Positions 1 through 8,771 of a stretch of 30,927 bases of DNA are shown here, piece by piece (the first letter of the stretch is position 1; the number at the start of each line of letters is the position of its first letter). The DNA is taken from positions 1-30,927 of the forward strand of contig PMJK01000026.1 of NCBI GenBank assembly GCA_003158505.1. The letters are read 5' to 3'. The translations under genes were made by a program, and so were the position numbers. The stretch comes from Holophagaceae bacterium (GTDB taxonomy: Bacteria > Acidobacteriota > Holophagae > Holophagales > Holophagaceae). The notes under the pieces were generated by a model. The model did not search any database and had not been told where the DNA came from. It saw only the letters and a list, made by a program, of their open reading frames with translations.

Positions 1-3
1 TTT

Positions 4-753
4 GTGAAAGAATGCCGGATGGAGCGGATCTTGCGGAACGACAGGGCCTGTTGGGTTCTGGTAGGCGGAAGGCGGCGGCTGGGCCGGGCCCTGGCAGAGG
101 ATCTGGCCCGGGATCACGATCTGGTGCTGACCAGCTCAGCCCCCTGGGAGGGGGAGATCTGGGTGGATGACTTGTCGAAGACGGGGCGGATCCGGACGTT
201 GCGGTGGAATGCCGAAAATCCAGAGCTGGTTTCCCGCATGATGGCAGATCTGGACACGTTGAAGGCCGAGGGCTGGTTTATTTCCGGGGCCGTGATTCTG
301 GCGGGAAGTTTTCCTGAAAGCGTGGTTGGGACCTGGACCCAGGAGAGCCTCGATGCCACCTGGCGGCTGAATCTGGGTTTCCCATTTCTCTGCGCCCAGG
401 CCCTCGCGACGCATCTCGCCGAGGGATCCTGCCTACAGCTGCTGTTGGACACATCCATCCACCGCCCCTGGCTGAAGCGCCTACCCTACAGCGCCGCCAA
501 GGCCGGTCTGGCGGCCCTGATCCCGGGACTCGCCCAGCTTCTGGCGCCGAAAGTGCGGGTCGTGGGCCATGCCCTGGGAACGCTGTTGCCTGCCGAAGGC
601 AGCGATGCCGCTTTCCTGGCGGACCGCACCCTGCTCAAGCGCATCGGGGACCCCGCCGACCTCTGTCGCGCCGTGCGATTCGCCGCCGACAGTCCTTTTC
701 TGACGGGTGAAATCCTCACCCAGGATGGTGGCCGGCGCTGGATTGACCAATGA
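4..753 (+). CDS. Short-chain dehydrogenase/reductase, pteridine-reductase-like
   Basis: NAD(P)H-dependent reductase of the SDR fold, predicted cytosolic. The N-terminal Rossmann motif reads GGRRRLGRALAEDLA (residues 21-35). The Arg-Leu-Gly spacing resembles pteridine reductases (PTR1/FolM type) more than the usual TGxxxGxG. The catalytic YSAAK is at 162-166, and the C-terminal GDPADLCRAVRFAADSPFLTGEILTQDGG is typical of the family tail. Length (249 aa) is normal for SDRs. The start is uncertain: GTG at 4 is used here, ATG at 19 is equally possible, and the frame is open to the window edge, so the gene could begin earlier. The stop overlaps the queE start as ATGA, so the two are probably translationally coupled. 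A pterin or deazaguanine-related substrate is an inference from the motif and from queE; the true substrate is unknown. Confidence 0.8.
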   Translation: MKECRMERILRNDRACWVLVGGRRRLGRALAEDLARDHDLVLTSSAPWEGEIWVDDLSKTGRIRTLRWNAENPELVSRMMADLDTLKAEGWFISGAVILAGSFPESVVGTWTQESLDATWRLNLGFPFLCAQALATHLAEGSCLQLLLDTSIHRPWLKRLPYSAAKAGLAALIPGLAQLLAPKVRVVGHALGTLLPAEGSDAAFLADRTLLKRIGDPADLCRAVRFAADSPFLTGEILTQDGGRRWIDQ

Positions 754-1418
754 AGTTCAAGGTCAATGAGGTGTTCCACAGCATCCAGGGGGAAGGCGCC
801 CGCATTGGCAGGCCCTGCCTCTTCATTCGCCTCACTGGCTGCCCCTTGCGCTGCGTCTACTGCGACACGGAGTACGCCTTCTACGATGGTCAGATGCGCG
901 AGCTGGAATCGCTTCTAACCGAGACGCGCCAGCGCCTTGGCCCACCCCGGAAGGGCCCCTGCGCCCCCTTTGTGGAACTCACCGGCGGCGAGCCTCTGGC
1001 CCATCCCCAGGCACCGGAATTGCTGCGGGCCCTCCTGGATCTGGGCTACGAGGTCGCCCTGGAAACCGCGGGCAGCCATGATCTGGCGCCCGTGCCCCGC
1101 GAGGTGATCAAGATCGTGGACCGCAAGACGCCGGGCAGCGGTGAGGCCCACCGCTGGCTCGAATCCAACCTCGAGCACATGGTCTCCGGCCAGGACGAGC
1201 TGAAGTTCGTCCTCTGCCACGAGGCTGACTACGCCTGGGCCAGGGCCTGGTGTGCAGACCGGAACGTGTGGGACCGGTTGGAAGTGCTGTTCAGCCCCGT
1301 CTGGGGCGGGCTTGATTCCGCCTGGCTGGCTGACCAGGTCGTGGCCGATGGCCTGCCCGTGCGGGTCCAGGTCCAACTGCACAAGGTGATCTGGGGAGTC
1401 GAGAAAAAGGGCGTGTGA
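750..1418 (+). CDS. queE: 7-carboxy-7-deazaguanine synthase (QueE)
   Basis: Radical-SAM enzyme that contracts 6-carboxy-tetrahydropterin to 7-carboxy-7-deazaguanine in the preQ0/queuosine pathway. The [4Fe-4S] cluster cysteines form a CX3CX2C motif at C31, C35 and C38 (GCPLRCVYCDTEYAF), preceded by the family hallmark FHSIQGEGARIGRP. TGGEP (78-82) is the radical-SAM SAM-contacting segment. The length of 222 aa is normal. It starts inside the stop codon of the preceding reductase (ATGA). No queC, queD or queF is visible nearby. It is followed after 21 bp by the 3' end of a convergent gene. Confidence 0.95.
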   Translation: MKFKVNEVFHSIQGEGARIGRPCLFIRLTGCPLRCVYCDTEYAFYDGQMRELESLLTETRQRLGPPRKGPCAPFVELTGGEPLAHPQAPELLRALLDLGYEVALETAGSHDLAPVPREVIKIVDRKTPGSGEAHRWLESNLEHMVSGQDELKFVLCHEADYAWARAWCADRNVWDRLEVLFSPVWGGLDSAWLADQVVADGLPVRVQVQLHKVIWGVEKKGV

Positions 1419-1439
1419 AGTTCTGGGTCCGGGTGGGGA

Positions 1440-4367
1440 TCAGGGCTGGACTTGCCGCAGGGTGCTGTGGGTCACGGCATTCAGGCCATCGGAGTAGTGG
1501 ACGACGAATTGTCCGCCGGCGGGCAGCCCCGCCACGGGCAGGTCGGCCGAACCGCCCGTGAGGCTGAGCGCCAGCGTCGTCCGGCTCGATCCCTCGTACA
1601 GGACGTTCACATAGGGGTGGGTCTGGGCGTCCCACTCGAGGTGGAGCACACCGCCGGCTTCCTGCACCACCAGGCTGCCGTCCTGGGCTGAGGCAGCCAC
1701 CGCCTTCGCCCTGGAAGCCAGGCTCCGGGCGCTCGCCCGCCTGACTGACTGGCCCCCCGGCAGCCGGACCTCGGCACTAATGAGTTCGTCAGTGGCGGGC
1801 ACCGTGAAGGCGAAATGGCGGTAGCCGGTGGGCAGGTCGGGTACTGGCGTGGCCGCGAAGGAAATGGTGCGGTTAGCGTTCGCGGACTTCAGGACCAGCT
1901 TCAGTTCTCCGGCCTTGGGCTGGACTGGAGCACAGGTGACCCTGACCAGGGGCGACAGCCGGACCTGCCCACCAGGCCGGACCATGCCGCTCACCACCCA
2001 CTGCTCGGTGGCGGCGACCGCGATACCGACGGAGGCCAGGCTCACGGGAGGGTTCTCCCTTTCACCCATGAAGCCCAGGGCGCTCCGGTAGTCCCAGTCC
2101 GACACCCAGTGGGTGGCTGTCGCATAGCTCATGACGTCAAAGTATGCGGTCGGATCGTAGGCCGCCTGGGTCACAGGGTCGAAGCCCCAACTGCCGATGA
2201 CCGCACCCCCGCTCGCCTTGGCCTGGAAGTTGTAGTAGGGGTAGTTCAGCTGCGGGTCGGCGGCCCCCCCGGCGGGGGCATGGTTCAGGTTGAAGGCGTG
2301 GCCTTCCTCGTGGACCATGATGGTGGTGGGCTGGTCCAGGCCGGGATCCTCGTTCTGTTGGCCGAGCCAGGTGGAGTTGACGGTGTTCTCATCGATGCCG
2401 ATGCCGACGCCATCCCCCAGCAGGGAGAGCCCCACGATGGTCTGGGTGAAGCCGGGCTGGAGCGACGGATTGAAGAAGCCGTAGTAGTTCGCGCTGCTCC
2501 CGTCCACGATCCGCAGGGAGGCGATCTCGTTGAGCAGCTGCCCCCAGCCACCCCCACTAGTGTCGGTGAGCGGGTTGGAACTCGGCTGGGGGATCACGGT
2601 GGAAGTGGTGTAGGGAGCCCGGTGGGTGAGGTTCACCGACTGGACGGGCCAGAAGGCCGTGAGTTCCTGGGTCATCACGCTGTCCGCCGGGAGGACGGGG
2701 GTAACCCCCTGGCAGTATATGGGCACGGCCACCAGGTTGAGGGTGTAGCCAGGATCCACGGAAGGGCTGAGGGTCTGGCTGGAGACCCCGGTGGCCGTGA
2801 TCGTCACCTGCATGCCGGGCTTGATATCCGCGGCGGGCAGGATGGCCGTGTAGGTGGTGGTTGAAGGGTTGGTGGCCGTGGGGAGATCCCCCTCGCTGAC
2901 CGTCATAGGTACTGTGGAGGGGCCCTTAAGAGTGACGGTATCGAGGACGCTGCCACTCTGGTTCTTGATCGTGGCCGTGACCGTGGCCGTCTGGTTGGGC
3001 CGATCCGCCAGCAGCTGGACCCGCAGCAGGGCGGGCTTGCCGCCCACCAGGCGCAGGTTGGGCGCCACGACGGTCTGGCCCCATTCCACGTTCTGGAGCC
3101 ACAGGGTGGGTGTGCTGGAACTGGTGACGTTCACCGTCAAAGAGAGCGGTAGGGCCTGAACCGTTGGCCCGGACGTGGACCCGCCAGCGTCCGTCCGGGT
3201 CGCCTGTAGGTTTACTGTGTAGGACCCAGGGGCCAAGCCGGAAGAAGCGGCGATCTGGAGCGGAACCGAGGCCAAGCCTGTGGGATCCGGATTGGTGAAC
3301 CCGACGGACAGTCCGGTGGGCAGAGTGCCCAACACCGATACGTTGGTAGTCCCCACATAAAGCGGGTCGGTTCCGTCAGTGGGCGTGGTGGTCCCGTAGT
3401 AGGCGTCGTTGTGCCAGAGGTAGACTGGGAAGGCGAGGGTCTGGCCTTGGAAAATGGTCACCGTGGAACTCAGGGGCGACTGGAGAGAGAAGGGATAGGG
3501 GCTGTAGGTGACCAGCACCGGCAGGGTGTGAGACACCCCCAGGTAGCTGCCGGTGAGAAGGAAGGAGTAGGTTCCGGCCGCCAGGCTTGGATCGGCCGTG
3601 ATGGTGATGCTGTAGATGTCGTACTCATAATTCGGAACCATGCTGTAGTCAGCAATGTTCACAGTCATGTGTGCCGGCACACCCGAGGCACTCAGGGCCA
3701 CAGGGCCCCACGTAGACCCGGTGTAAGTGCCTGTGGCCCCGTAGGCGATGAGGTATTCCGTTTGCGACGTAGTGCCGACCATGCTGATGTTGGTGTACTG
3801 GTAGAAATTGCTGGCGGTCGAATCAGAGAAGATCAGGCCGAAGTCCGCCGCTTCCTGGACCAGGTTGAGGGTCAGTGTGCCATTCGTGCCGGTGACTCCT
3901 GATGCGCTGGCATTGATGGGGATGGCTTTGCTTTGCGGGACCGGGGCCGGATAGAGCTGTTTGGTGAAGGTGGGATCGGTCGGATCCGGGTACCCGGCCT
4001 GGATGCTCAGCGTGGCTGTGGTTGAAGAAGCCGGGAGGATTGTCGTCAGACCGGTCGAGTCCGCGGCATTGGCGAAGTTTGCCTTCACATTCGTGGGGAG
4101 ACTGCCCTGGGCCACGGACAGGGTCACCGCGCCAGTGAAGCCTGCGCTCCGGCTCACGGTGAGGGTCACAGTCCCGGAATATGGGGCAGGGTAGAAATTA
4201 TTGGCGGCATCCACGTTGGTCGCCGGGGGCACGGGCAAGGTGAGTGAGGCGGCAGTCACCGTGAAACTGACGACGGGCGGGGGGGCACTGCTTCCACCCC
4301 CGCCTCCGCAGGCCAGGGAGAGGGTTCCGAGAACGACCGGGAGCAGGAGCCAATAGGGGATTCGCAT
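1440..4367 (-). CDS. Secreted lipoprotein with HEXXHXXXXXH zinc-metalloprotease domain
   Basis: Predicted exported lipoprotein of 975 aa. The signal peptide ends in a lipobox with Cys20 (LSLAC), followed by a Gly/Ser linker. Residues about 30-430 are rich in Thr/Ser/Val beta-strand patterns resembling Ig-like or cadherin-like modules, but I cannot name the family. A zinc site HEEGHAFNLNH (H686, E687, H690, H696) is followed 50 residues later by a Met-turn-like DVMSY (M746). This is the metzincin layout, with Asn where most metzincins have Gly. The C-terminal ~170 residues look like a further beta domain. A good SD (GAGGAG, 7-nt spacing) supports the ATG at 4367. It is monocistronic or lies downstream of the DUF2911 gene after 125 bp. 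An M66/StcE-like or other metzincin protease is likely; the substrate is unknown. Confidence 0.8.
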   Translation of the reverse strand: MRIPYWLLLPVVLGTLSLACGGGGGSSAPPPVVSFTVTAASLTLPVPPATNVDAANNFYPAPYSGTVTLTVSRSAGFTGAVTLSVAQGSLPTNVKANFANAADSTGLTTILPASSTTATLSIQAGYPDPTDPTFTKQLYPAPVPQSKAIPINASASGVTGTNGTLTLNLVQEAADFGLIFSDSTASNFYQYTNISMVGTTSQTEYLIAYGATGTYTGSTWGPVALSASGVPAHMTVNIADYSMVPNYEYDIYSITITADPSLAAGTYSFLLTGSYLGVSHTLPVLVTYSPYPFSLQSPLSSTVTIFQGQTLAFPVYLWHNDAYYGTTTPTDGTDPLYVGTTNVSVLGTLPTGLSVGFTNPDPTGLASVPLQIAASSGLAPGSYTVNLQATRTDAGGSTSGPTVQALPLSLTVNVTSSSTPTLWLQNVEWGQTVVAPNLRLVGGKPALLRVQLLADRPNQTATVTATIKNQSGSVLDTVTLKGPSTVPMTVSEGDLPTATNPSTTTYTAILPAADIKPGMQVTITATGVSSQTLSPSVDPGYTLNLVAVPIYCQGVTPVLPADSVMTQELTAFWPVQSVNLTHRAPYTTSTVIPQPSSNPLTDTSGGGWGQLLNEIASLRIVDGSSANYYGFFNPSLQPGFTQTIVGLSLLGDGVGIGIDENTVNSTWLGQQNEDPGLDQPTTIMVHEEGHAFNLNHAPAGGAADPQLNYPYYNFQAKASGGAVIGSWGFDPVTQAAYDPTAYFDVMSYATATHWVSDWDYRSALGFMGERENPPVSLASVGIAVAATEQWVVSGMVRPGGQVRLSPLVRVTCAPVQPKAGELKLVLKSANANRTISFAATPVPDLPTGYRHFAFTVPATDELISAEVRLPGGQSVRRASARSLASRAKAVAASAQDGSLVVQEAGGVLHLEWDAQTHPYVNVLYEGSSRTTLALSLTGGSADLPVAGLPAGGQFVVHYSDGLNAVTHSTLRQVQP

Positions 4368-4492
4368 GCTAGGACTCCTCGCGGCAGATCGAAGTAGGTA
4401 TGGGGAAGGGTTTAAGGCTGGTCCCGGGGCTGCGAAAGGCCCAGAGGCTAATCATCTGATGTCTGGATGTCCATACAGGTTCTCAGGTGAAA

Positions 4493-5362
4493 TCACTTTG
4501 TGGTGTTCCATGCCAGCCTTTCCTTCTCCAGATTTTCCGTGTATTCCTTCGGCGCCTTGCCCCTGGAGAGGTCGATGGCCTTCTGGAGGTGGGCCAGGGC
4601 CTCGGGCATGCGCCTGGCATCCCGATAGACCCGGGCCGCGGTCTCATGGTTCCAAAAACTTTCGCCGGCTTTCAGGCTTTTCTCGATCCAGGCCAAAGCC
4701 TTCTGGGGTTCGATGCCCTGGTCCTGGCAATATTTGGCGGCCTGGTACCAGGGCACCCAGTCGGTGTCGGGCGCCTGCTTCAGCTTGTCCTCCAGGTGGG
4801 CCCAGTAGATGGCCCTGGTATCGAAGGCCACGGGGAAGCTCACGCACAGCTTCTCCCAGCCCAGCTCGACGGTGGCGTTGCCGGCGTCCAGGGGCAGCAC
4901 GCGGTAGTCCAGGCGTTCGAGGAATGGCCCCGGTTCGGGCGTGGCCTCCCAGCGCAGCAGGTCCTCCGCCTGTTTGTACTCGGAGGCGCCCGACTGCTTG
5001 GCCCTGGTGCTGAGGATCAGCGTCCATGTCTTCTCGCCGGGAATGGCAAAGAACCCGTAGCTGCCAGCAGGCACAGGTTTGCCAGCGACCTTGGCCGCAT
5101 GGCTGAAGGTGATGACCGTCGCGGCATTGGCGCCGGTCCGCCACACTTCGCCGTAGGGCACCACCCCACCCCAGATCTTCCGGCCCTTCACCCCGGGTCG
5201 GGAGAAGCTGATCTCGATCCTGCTGATGCCGATCTCCTGGGACAGGGTGCTGGCCGGGCTCGGGCGCAGGGGCAGCAGGCGCACGGGCGCGGGCTGCCCC
5301 TGGGCCACCAGTGAAACCGCGAAGGGGGCGGCAAGGAGGAGCGGGAGGAGCAGGCTACGCAT
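4493..5362 (-). CDS. DUF2911 domain exported protein
   Basis: 289-aa protein with a cleavable signal peptide (MRSLLLPLLLAAPFAVSLVAQG). The conserved DUF2911 block follows: SRPGVKGRKIWGGVVPYGEVWRTGANAAT, then KPVPAGSYGFFAIPGEKTWTLIL. The C-terminal ~100 residues (ALAWIEKSLKAGESFWNHETAARVYRDARRMPEALAHLQKAI) look like TPR helices. The frame is open further upstream to 5527, but the ATG at 5362 places the signal peptide correctly and overlaps the end of the upstream gene by 8 bp, so it is the preferred start. Last gene of the 9977-4493 run. DUF2911 proteins are periplasmic or outer-surface proteins of unknown biochemical role. Confidence 0.85.
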   Translation of the reverse strand: MRSLLLPLLLAAPFAVSLVAQGQPAPVRLLPLRPSPASTLSQEIGISRIEISFSRPGVKGRKIWGGVVPYGEVWRTGANAATVITFSHAAKVAGKPVPAGSYGFFAIPGEKTWTLILSTRAKQSGASEYKQAEDLLRWEATPEPGPFLERLDYRVLPLDAGNATVELGWEKLCVSFPVAFDTRAIYWAHLEDKLKQAPDTDWVPWYQAAKYCQDQGIEPQKALAWIEKSLKAGESFWNHETAARVYRDARRMPEALAHLQKAIDLSRGKAPKEYTENLEKERLAWNTTK

Positions 5363-7283
5363 GGGGGACTCCGGGGTGCGGGGTATCGAGGGTACCACTG
5401 GCCTTCGGTGCGAGGAGGAAGCGTCCGGGCTGCCGATTGAAGGCCCTGAGAATGCCCCACCAGAGGCGACGGCTGTTGATGCCAGTGAGGTCCCTGGCGC
5501 GCAGAGCCGTCCAGAGGGCCAGGGCAAAAGAGACGACGAAATTCAGAGTGCCGATGAGGGCGACACCTAGGAGGCCCCATAGGACATCCGCCCAGAGGAG
5601 GGTGCCCTGGGCCCAGAGGCTGGCTGAGGCCAGGGCCAGCGCGGCGGACTGGAGCGTCACATGGCGCACCTCCAGGTGGATGCCCGCGAAGGCGAAGGCC
5701 ATGGGCACGAACACCAGCAGGCCACCCAGCGCGAAGTATCCAATGAACCCGGAAATATTGCGGTGGACGAAACGGCCCAGAGCCTGCGCGCGGCCCACGC
5801 CGAGCAGGGCCCGGATCCGGTGGTTTTGGGCCAGGGCCTCCGGCAGGCAGCGATAGGCGCTCCAGTTGGCAGCCCAGCCCGACGCCAGGCTGGACAGCCA
5901 CAGCAGCACGCCCGTGGCCGCCGCGAAGACCAGCGTCCACCCATGGAAAGGATGGTTGCCATGGAGGCTGTGCAGGGCGGTTTCCGGGCCGAAGGGACTA
6001 GTTCCGGTGACCCAGATCCACAACCCTGAAATGAGAAGGGCGGTGGGCATGGCGGCGAAGACGTTACCCACCGTGGCGATGACCTGGGTGCGGGTGATCG
6101 CCGCCACCAGTTCGATTTCACGGCCCTGGCCATCGCCCGCTTCCAGGGCGCGAGCCAGCGCGGCGGCGGTCATGGCGGGTTGCTTGGAGGCCAGGCTGAA
6201 TCCCAGTAGCTGCATGAAGCAGAAGCTCAGGGTGTAGTTGAAGGCCAGGGCGAGACCCATCAGCAGCGGCGCCAATGGCAGGGCGGCGATGCCGTATTTG
6301 AAAAGGGCCGTGCCCGCGGTGAGCACGCCACCGCCCGCCGCCGACCAGCCCATGGCGCGCCATTCGGGGCGATTCCGGGCGATGTAGTGCTCGCCCGTGT
6401 CGCCGGTATGCTCGACCATCTTTCGCGCCAGGCGCTTCGTGCTGGTCCTGAGCAGGGCACGAAGTCCGTGCTGTGCCGCGCTGCCGCGCACTAGCTCGGC
6501 GGTGAAGGCCACCCCATCCCCTCTGCCGGAAGCAAAGGTGAGGAGGCGGTCGATGCGATCGAGCTGGGCCTCGAGCAATTCAAGCCGGAACACCAGGTCG
6601 GTGGAGACGCCACGGGCATCGAGCGCTGCGTGGGCGCGTTCCAGCGCCAAAGAGCAGGCGGCTTGGCACGATTCCCAAGCAACCTGGCACGCTTCATCAT
6701 CCGGGCGTTCGCCCCTTCTCCTCACCACGCGCGACAGGTTGAAGAAGGGGGAGTCCGCATCGCTGCCCTCGGGGTCCAGGGCGAGCAGATCCCGCGACAA
6801 GCCCACGGCCGCAGCCCGATGAGCCAGCAACCGGGCTGCGTGCACCCAGGCCTCCTGGCGCGGGGCCAGCAGGTCGCCCCAGGCCTTGCGCAGGTCGCCG
6901 GGAAGGCCCTCGATCCAGACCGCATCAGCTTCCTCAAGATTGAGGCGGTCCAGCAGGGCATAGAAGTCGCCCTCGGGATCAAGGCGCGGGATGAACCGGT
7001 CCACCACCCGGAGAAAGCCTTCGCCGAGGAGGGAAGTCCGGTCGGGCAGTCCAGTTTCCGCCAGCAGACGAATGGCCGAGGCTCTGTTCCACTCTTCTAG
7101 CAGGAGCATCGTGCGTTCCTGCCCGCCCAGGGCCGCGTACAGCCGGCGCAATCGGCTGGTGCGGCGGGCTTCGCCATCCACGGAGTCCAGGGGCGAGGCC
7201 TCCAGCAGCCAGCGCAGCAGCGGCTCCAGCCTCGGGGCCTGGCCGTTGATAAGATGGTCCAGTTCGGGATCAGGTAGAAGCAT
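5355..7283 (-). CDS. Gcr-type 'site-specific recombinase' family membrane protein
   Basis: 642-aa protein matching the family annotated as site-specific recombinase Gcr (SpecificRecomb). The N-terminal ~330 residues are helical and soluble. The C-terminal half has several hydrophobic helices (GVLTAGTALFKYGIAALPLAPLLMG, YTLSFCFMQLLGFSLASKQPAMTA, GLWIWVTGTSPF, YFALGGLLVFVPMAFAFAGIHLEVRHVTL). The SLASKQPAMT and LEVRHVTL segments are family landmarks. No tyrosine- or serine-recombinase catalytic motif is visible, so the recombinase name is probably historical and the protein is better described as a polytopic membrane protein of unknown function. The start at ATG 7283 is moderately supported; the frame is open upstream to 7460 but that would overlap the preceding gene. 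No strong SD is seen. The 3' end overlaps the DUF2911 start. Confidence 0.75.
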   Translation of the reverse strand: MLLPDPELDHLINGQAPRLEPLLRWLLEASPLDSVDGEARRTSRLRRLYAALGGQERTMLLLEEWNRASAIRLLAETGLPDRTSLLGEGFLRVVDRFIPRLDPEGDFYALLDRLNLEEADAVWIEGLPGDLRKAWGDLLAPRQEAWVHAARLLAHRAAAVGLSRDLLALDPEGSDADSPFFNLSRVVRRRGERPDDEACQVAWESCQAACSLALERAHAALDARGVSTDLVFRLELLEAQLDRIDRLLTFASGRGDGVAFTAELVRGSAAQHGLRALLRTSTKRLARKMVEHTGDTGEHYIARNRPEWRAMGWSAAGGGVLTAGTALFKYGIAALPLAPLLMGLALAFNYTLSFCFMQLLGFSLASKQPAMTAAALARALEAGDGQGREIELVAAITRTQVIATVGNVFAAMPTALLISGLWIWVTGTSPFGPETALHSLHGNHPFHGWTLVFAAATGVLLWLSSLASGWAANWSAYRCLPEALAQNHRIRALLGVGRAQALGRFVHRNISGFIGYFALGGLLVFVPMAFAFAGIHLEVRHVTLQSAALALASASLWAQGTLLWADVLWGLLGVALIGTLNFVVSFALALWTALRARDLTGINSRRLWWGILRAFNRQPGRFLLAPKASGTLDTPHPGVPHA

Positions 7284-7321
7284 CAGGGTTCCGGGAAGAA
7301 ACCCTAAGAGTGCCAGAACCT

Positions 7322-7825
7322 TCAGGATGCTGTTCCGAATCTCCGGGATCCGTCCCGGGCGCGGTCGAGGAACCGCTGCACGGCTGCGGGATCCACGGTG
7401 GCCGGAATGCCAGACCACCCCTGGGATGGCCTCAGCATGCCCAGCATGTCCTCGGGGCAACCCACCTGTTCGTAAAGGTGTTCCACGCTGTGGGCCAGTT
7501 GGGTGGCGGTGCGGTCGGTGGCAAGAGCCTCCCGCAGGACAGCCTCGCGCCAGCGATCCTGCGCCTGGGCCCAGCGGGAGCTGCCTGGCCGGGGCGTCTT
7601 GCCCACGGCCTCGACGCAGGCGGCCCAGAGATGGGCCTCGAAATCCCGGAGGGCGGAACCCTCCAGGGCCCGCAGTCGCTGGACAGCTTCACCCTCTCCG
7701 GGAGCGGTGATCTGGATTTCCAGCGAAGTGAGGAAGCCGAAGTCGTAACCGGTCACGAGATCGTCCCAGGTGAGGGGGCCGATATGGGTCTGGAAGGCTT
7801 CGAGGGGCGAACTGAAGGGCGTCAT
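7322..7825 (-). CDS. Hypothetical protein, 167 aa
   Basis: I do not recognise the family. The protein is soluble, acidic to neutral, and mostly helical by composition, with no signal peptide or membrane segment. A Trp/Asp-rich N-terminal patch (GPLTWDDLVTGYDFGFL) and a C-terminal Pro/Trp segment (LRPSQGWSGIPATVD) are its most distinctive parts. The ATG at 7825 is chosen because a clear SD (GAGGA, 6-nt spacing) precedes it; the frame is open upstream to 7876 but that would overlap the ureohydrolase gene. It starts 7 bp after that gene ends and stops 38 bp before the Gcr-type gene, so it is part of the same transcription unit. Confidence 0.75.
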   Translation of the reverse strand: MTPFSSPLEAFQTHIGPLTWDDLVTGYDFGFLTSLEIQITAPGEGEAVQRLRALEGSALRDFEAHLWAACVEAVGKTPRPGSSRWAQAQDRWREAVLREALATDRTATQLAHSVEHLYEQVGCPEDMLGMLRPSQGWSGIPATVDPAAVQRFLDRARDGSRRFGTAS

Positions 7826-7832
7826 GGGTTCC

Positions 7833-8771
7833 TCAAGCAAGCAGGTGGAGGGCGAGGTGGACGGCGATGCGCGCACTGGCCTCGGCGCCCTCGAGGGTGG
7901 GGGCCAGTTCCATGAGATCGGCTCCCACCCAGGGTTCGGGCCACAGTCTGGCGGCGTGGATCAGGCGAAGGGTCTCCGCCAGACTGAGACCCCCGGGCAC
8001 GGGTTCGGCCACGGCCGGTACCAGGATGGGGTCAAGGGCATCCAGGTCCAGGCTGAGGTAGGCCGGCCCCTCGCCCACGGCGGCGAGGTCCTCCTTCAAG
8101 CGCAGGGCCATCAGGGGATCGCGCAGATCCGCGGGCGTCCACATGCGCGCGCCGACCGCCTGCAAAAAGGCCAGTTCATCATCATCGAAGCGCGGGGCCC
8201 GCAGGCCCGCCTGCATCAAGCGCTCGGGATCCACAAGGCCTTCCTCGATGGCTTGCCGGAGCCAGGTTCCGTGATGGATGTCCGTGCCCCAGGCGGCGCC
8301 GTCGGCGGCATCCGGATGGGCATCCACGTGCAGTAGGCCCATGGGCCCGTGCCGGTGGGCCAGTGCACGCAGGGCGCCCAGGGTGAGGGAATGGTCACCC
8401 CCGAGCAGGAGGGTGCGACACCCGTTCATGGTCCAGGCCCCCACGGTGGCCTGCACAGTTTCCAGGGCCTCGGCCAGGGAGAAGGGCAGGGTCGGGATGT
8501 TCCCGCCATCCAGCCACCCATGGGCGGCCGCGGGTCCCAGCACAGGACAGCCCTCCCTGAGCCGGTCCGGCATGGGGTGGGTTCCCAGCCCCATGGAAGC
8601 CGTCCGCAGGGCCCAGGGACCCAGGCGGGCGCCGGGCCGGTTGATGACGCCGGCATCGCAGGGGACGCCCAGCACCACGCCCGTGGCGGGACGCGGATCG
8701 ATGCAGAGGGGCAGGCCCAGGAACGGCGTGAGCCCCGTGCGCAGGCCCCGCATGAGGACTTCAGCGGACAT
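7833..8771 (-). CDS. speB: Agmatinase-family ureohydrolase
   Basis: Binuclear manganese hydrolase of guanidino compounds (agmatinase/arginase superfamily), 312 aa, cytosolic. All six metal ligands are visible: GGDH (H127), DAHPD (D150, H152, D154) and DLDALD (D242, D244). The N-terminal GVPCDAGVINRPGARLGPWALR and the HHGTWLRQAIEEGLVDP segment are the pattern of agmatinases and guanidinobutyrases rather than true arginases. The expected product would be putrescine plus urea if the substrate is agmatine, but specificity within the family cannot be read from sequence. The ATG at 8771 has a GGAG SD (5-nt spacing) and overlaps the upstream plsC-like gene by 11 bp. The longer open frame to 9131 lies inside that gene and is an artefact. 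Confidence 0.9.
   Translation of the reverse strand: MSAEVLMRGLRTGLTPFLGLPLCIDPRPATGVVLGVPCDAGVINRPGARLGPWALRTASMGLGTHPMPDRLREGCPVLGPAAAHGWLDGGNIPTLPFSLAEALETVQATVGAWTMNGCRTLLLGGDHSLTLGALRALAHRHGPMGLLHVDAHPDAADGAAWGTDIHHGTWLRQAIEEGLVDPERLMQAGLRAPRFDDDELAFLQAVGARMWTPADLRDPLMALRLKEDLAAVGEGPAYLSLDLDALDPILVPAVAEPVPGGLSLAETLRLIHAARLWPEPWVGADLMELAPTLEGAEASARIAVHLALHLLA

Noticed and set aside
1815..2864. 349-aa open frame on the plus strand opposite the lipoprotein gene
   Set aside because: Gly/Val/Arg/His-rich product with no domain, wholly antisense to a gene with a signal peptide and protease motif; a GC-rich frame artefact.
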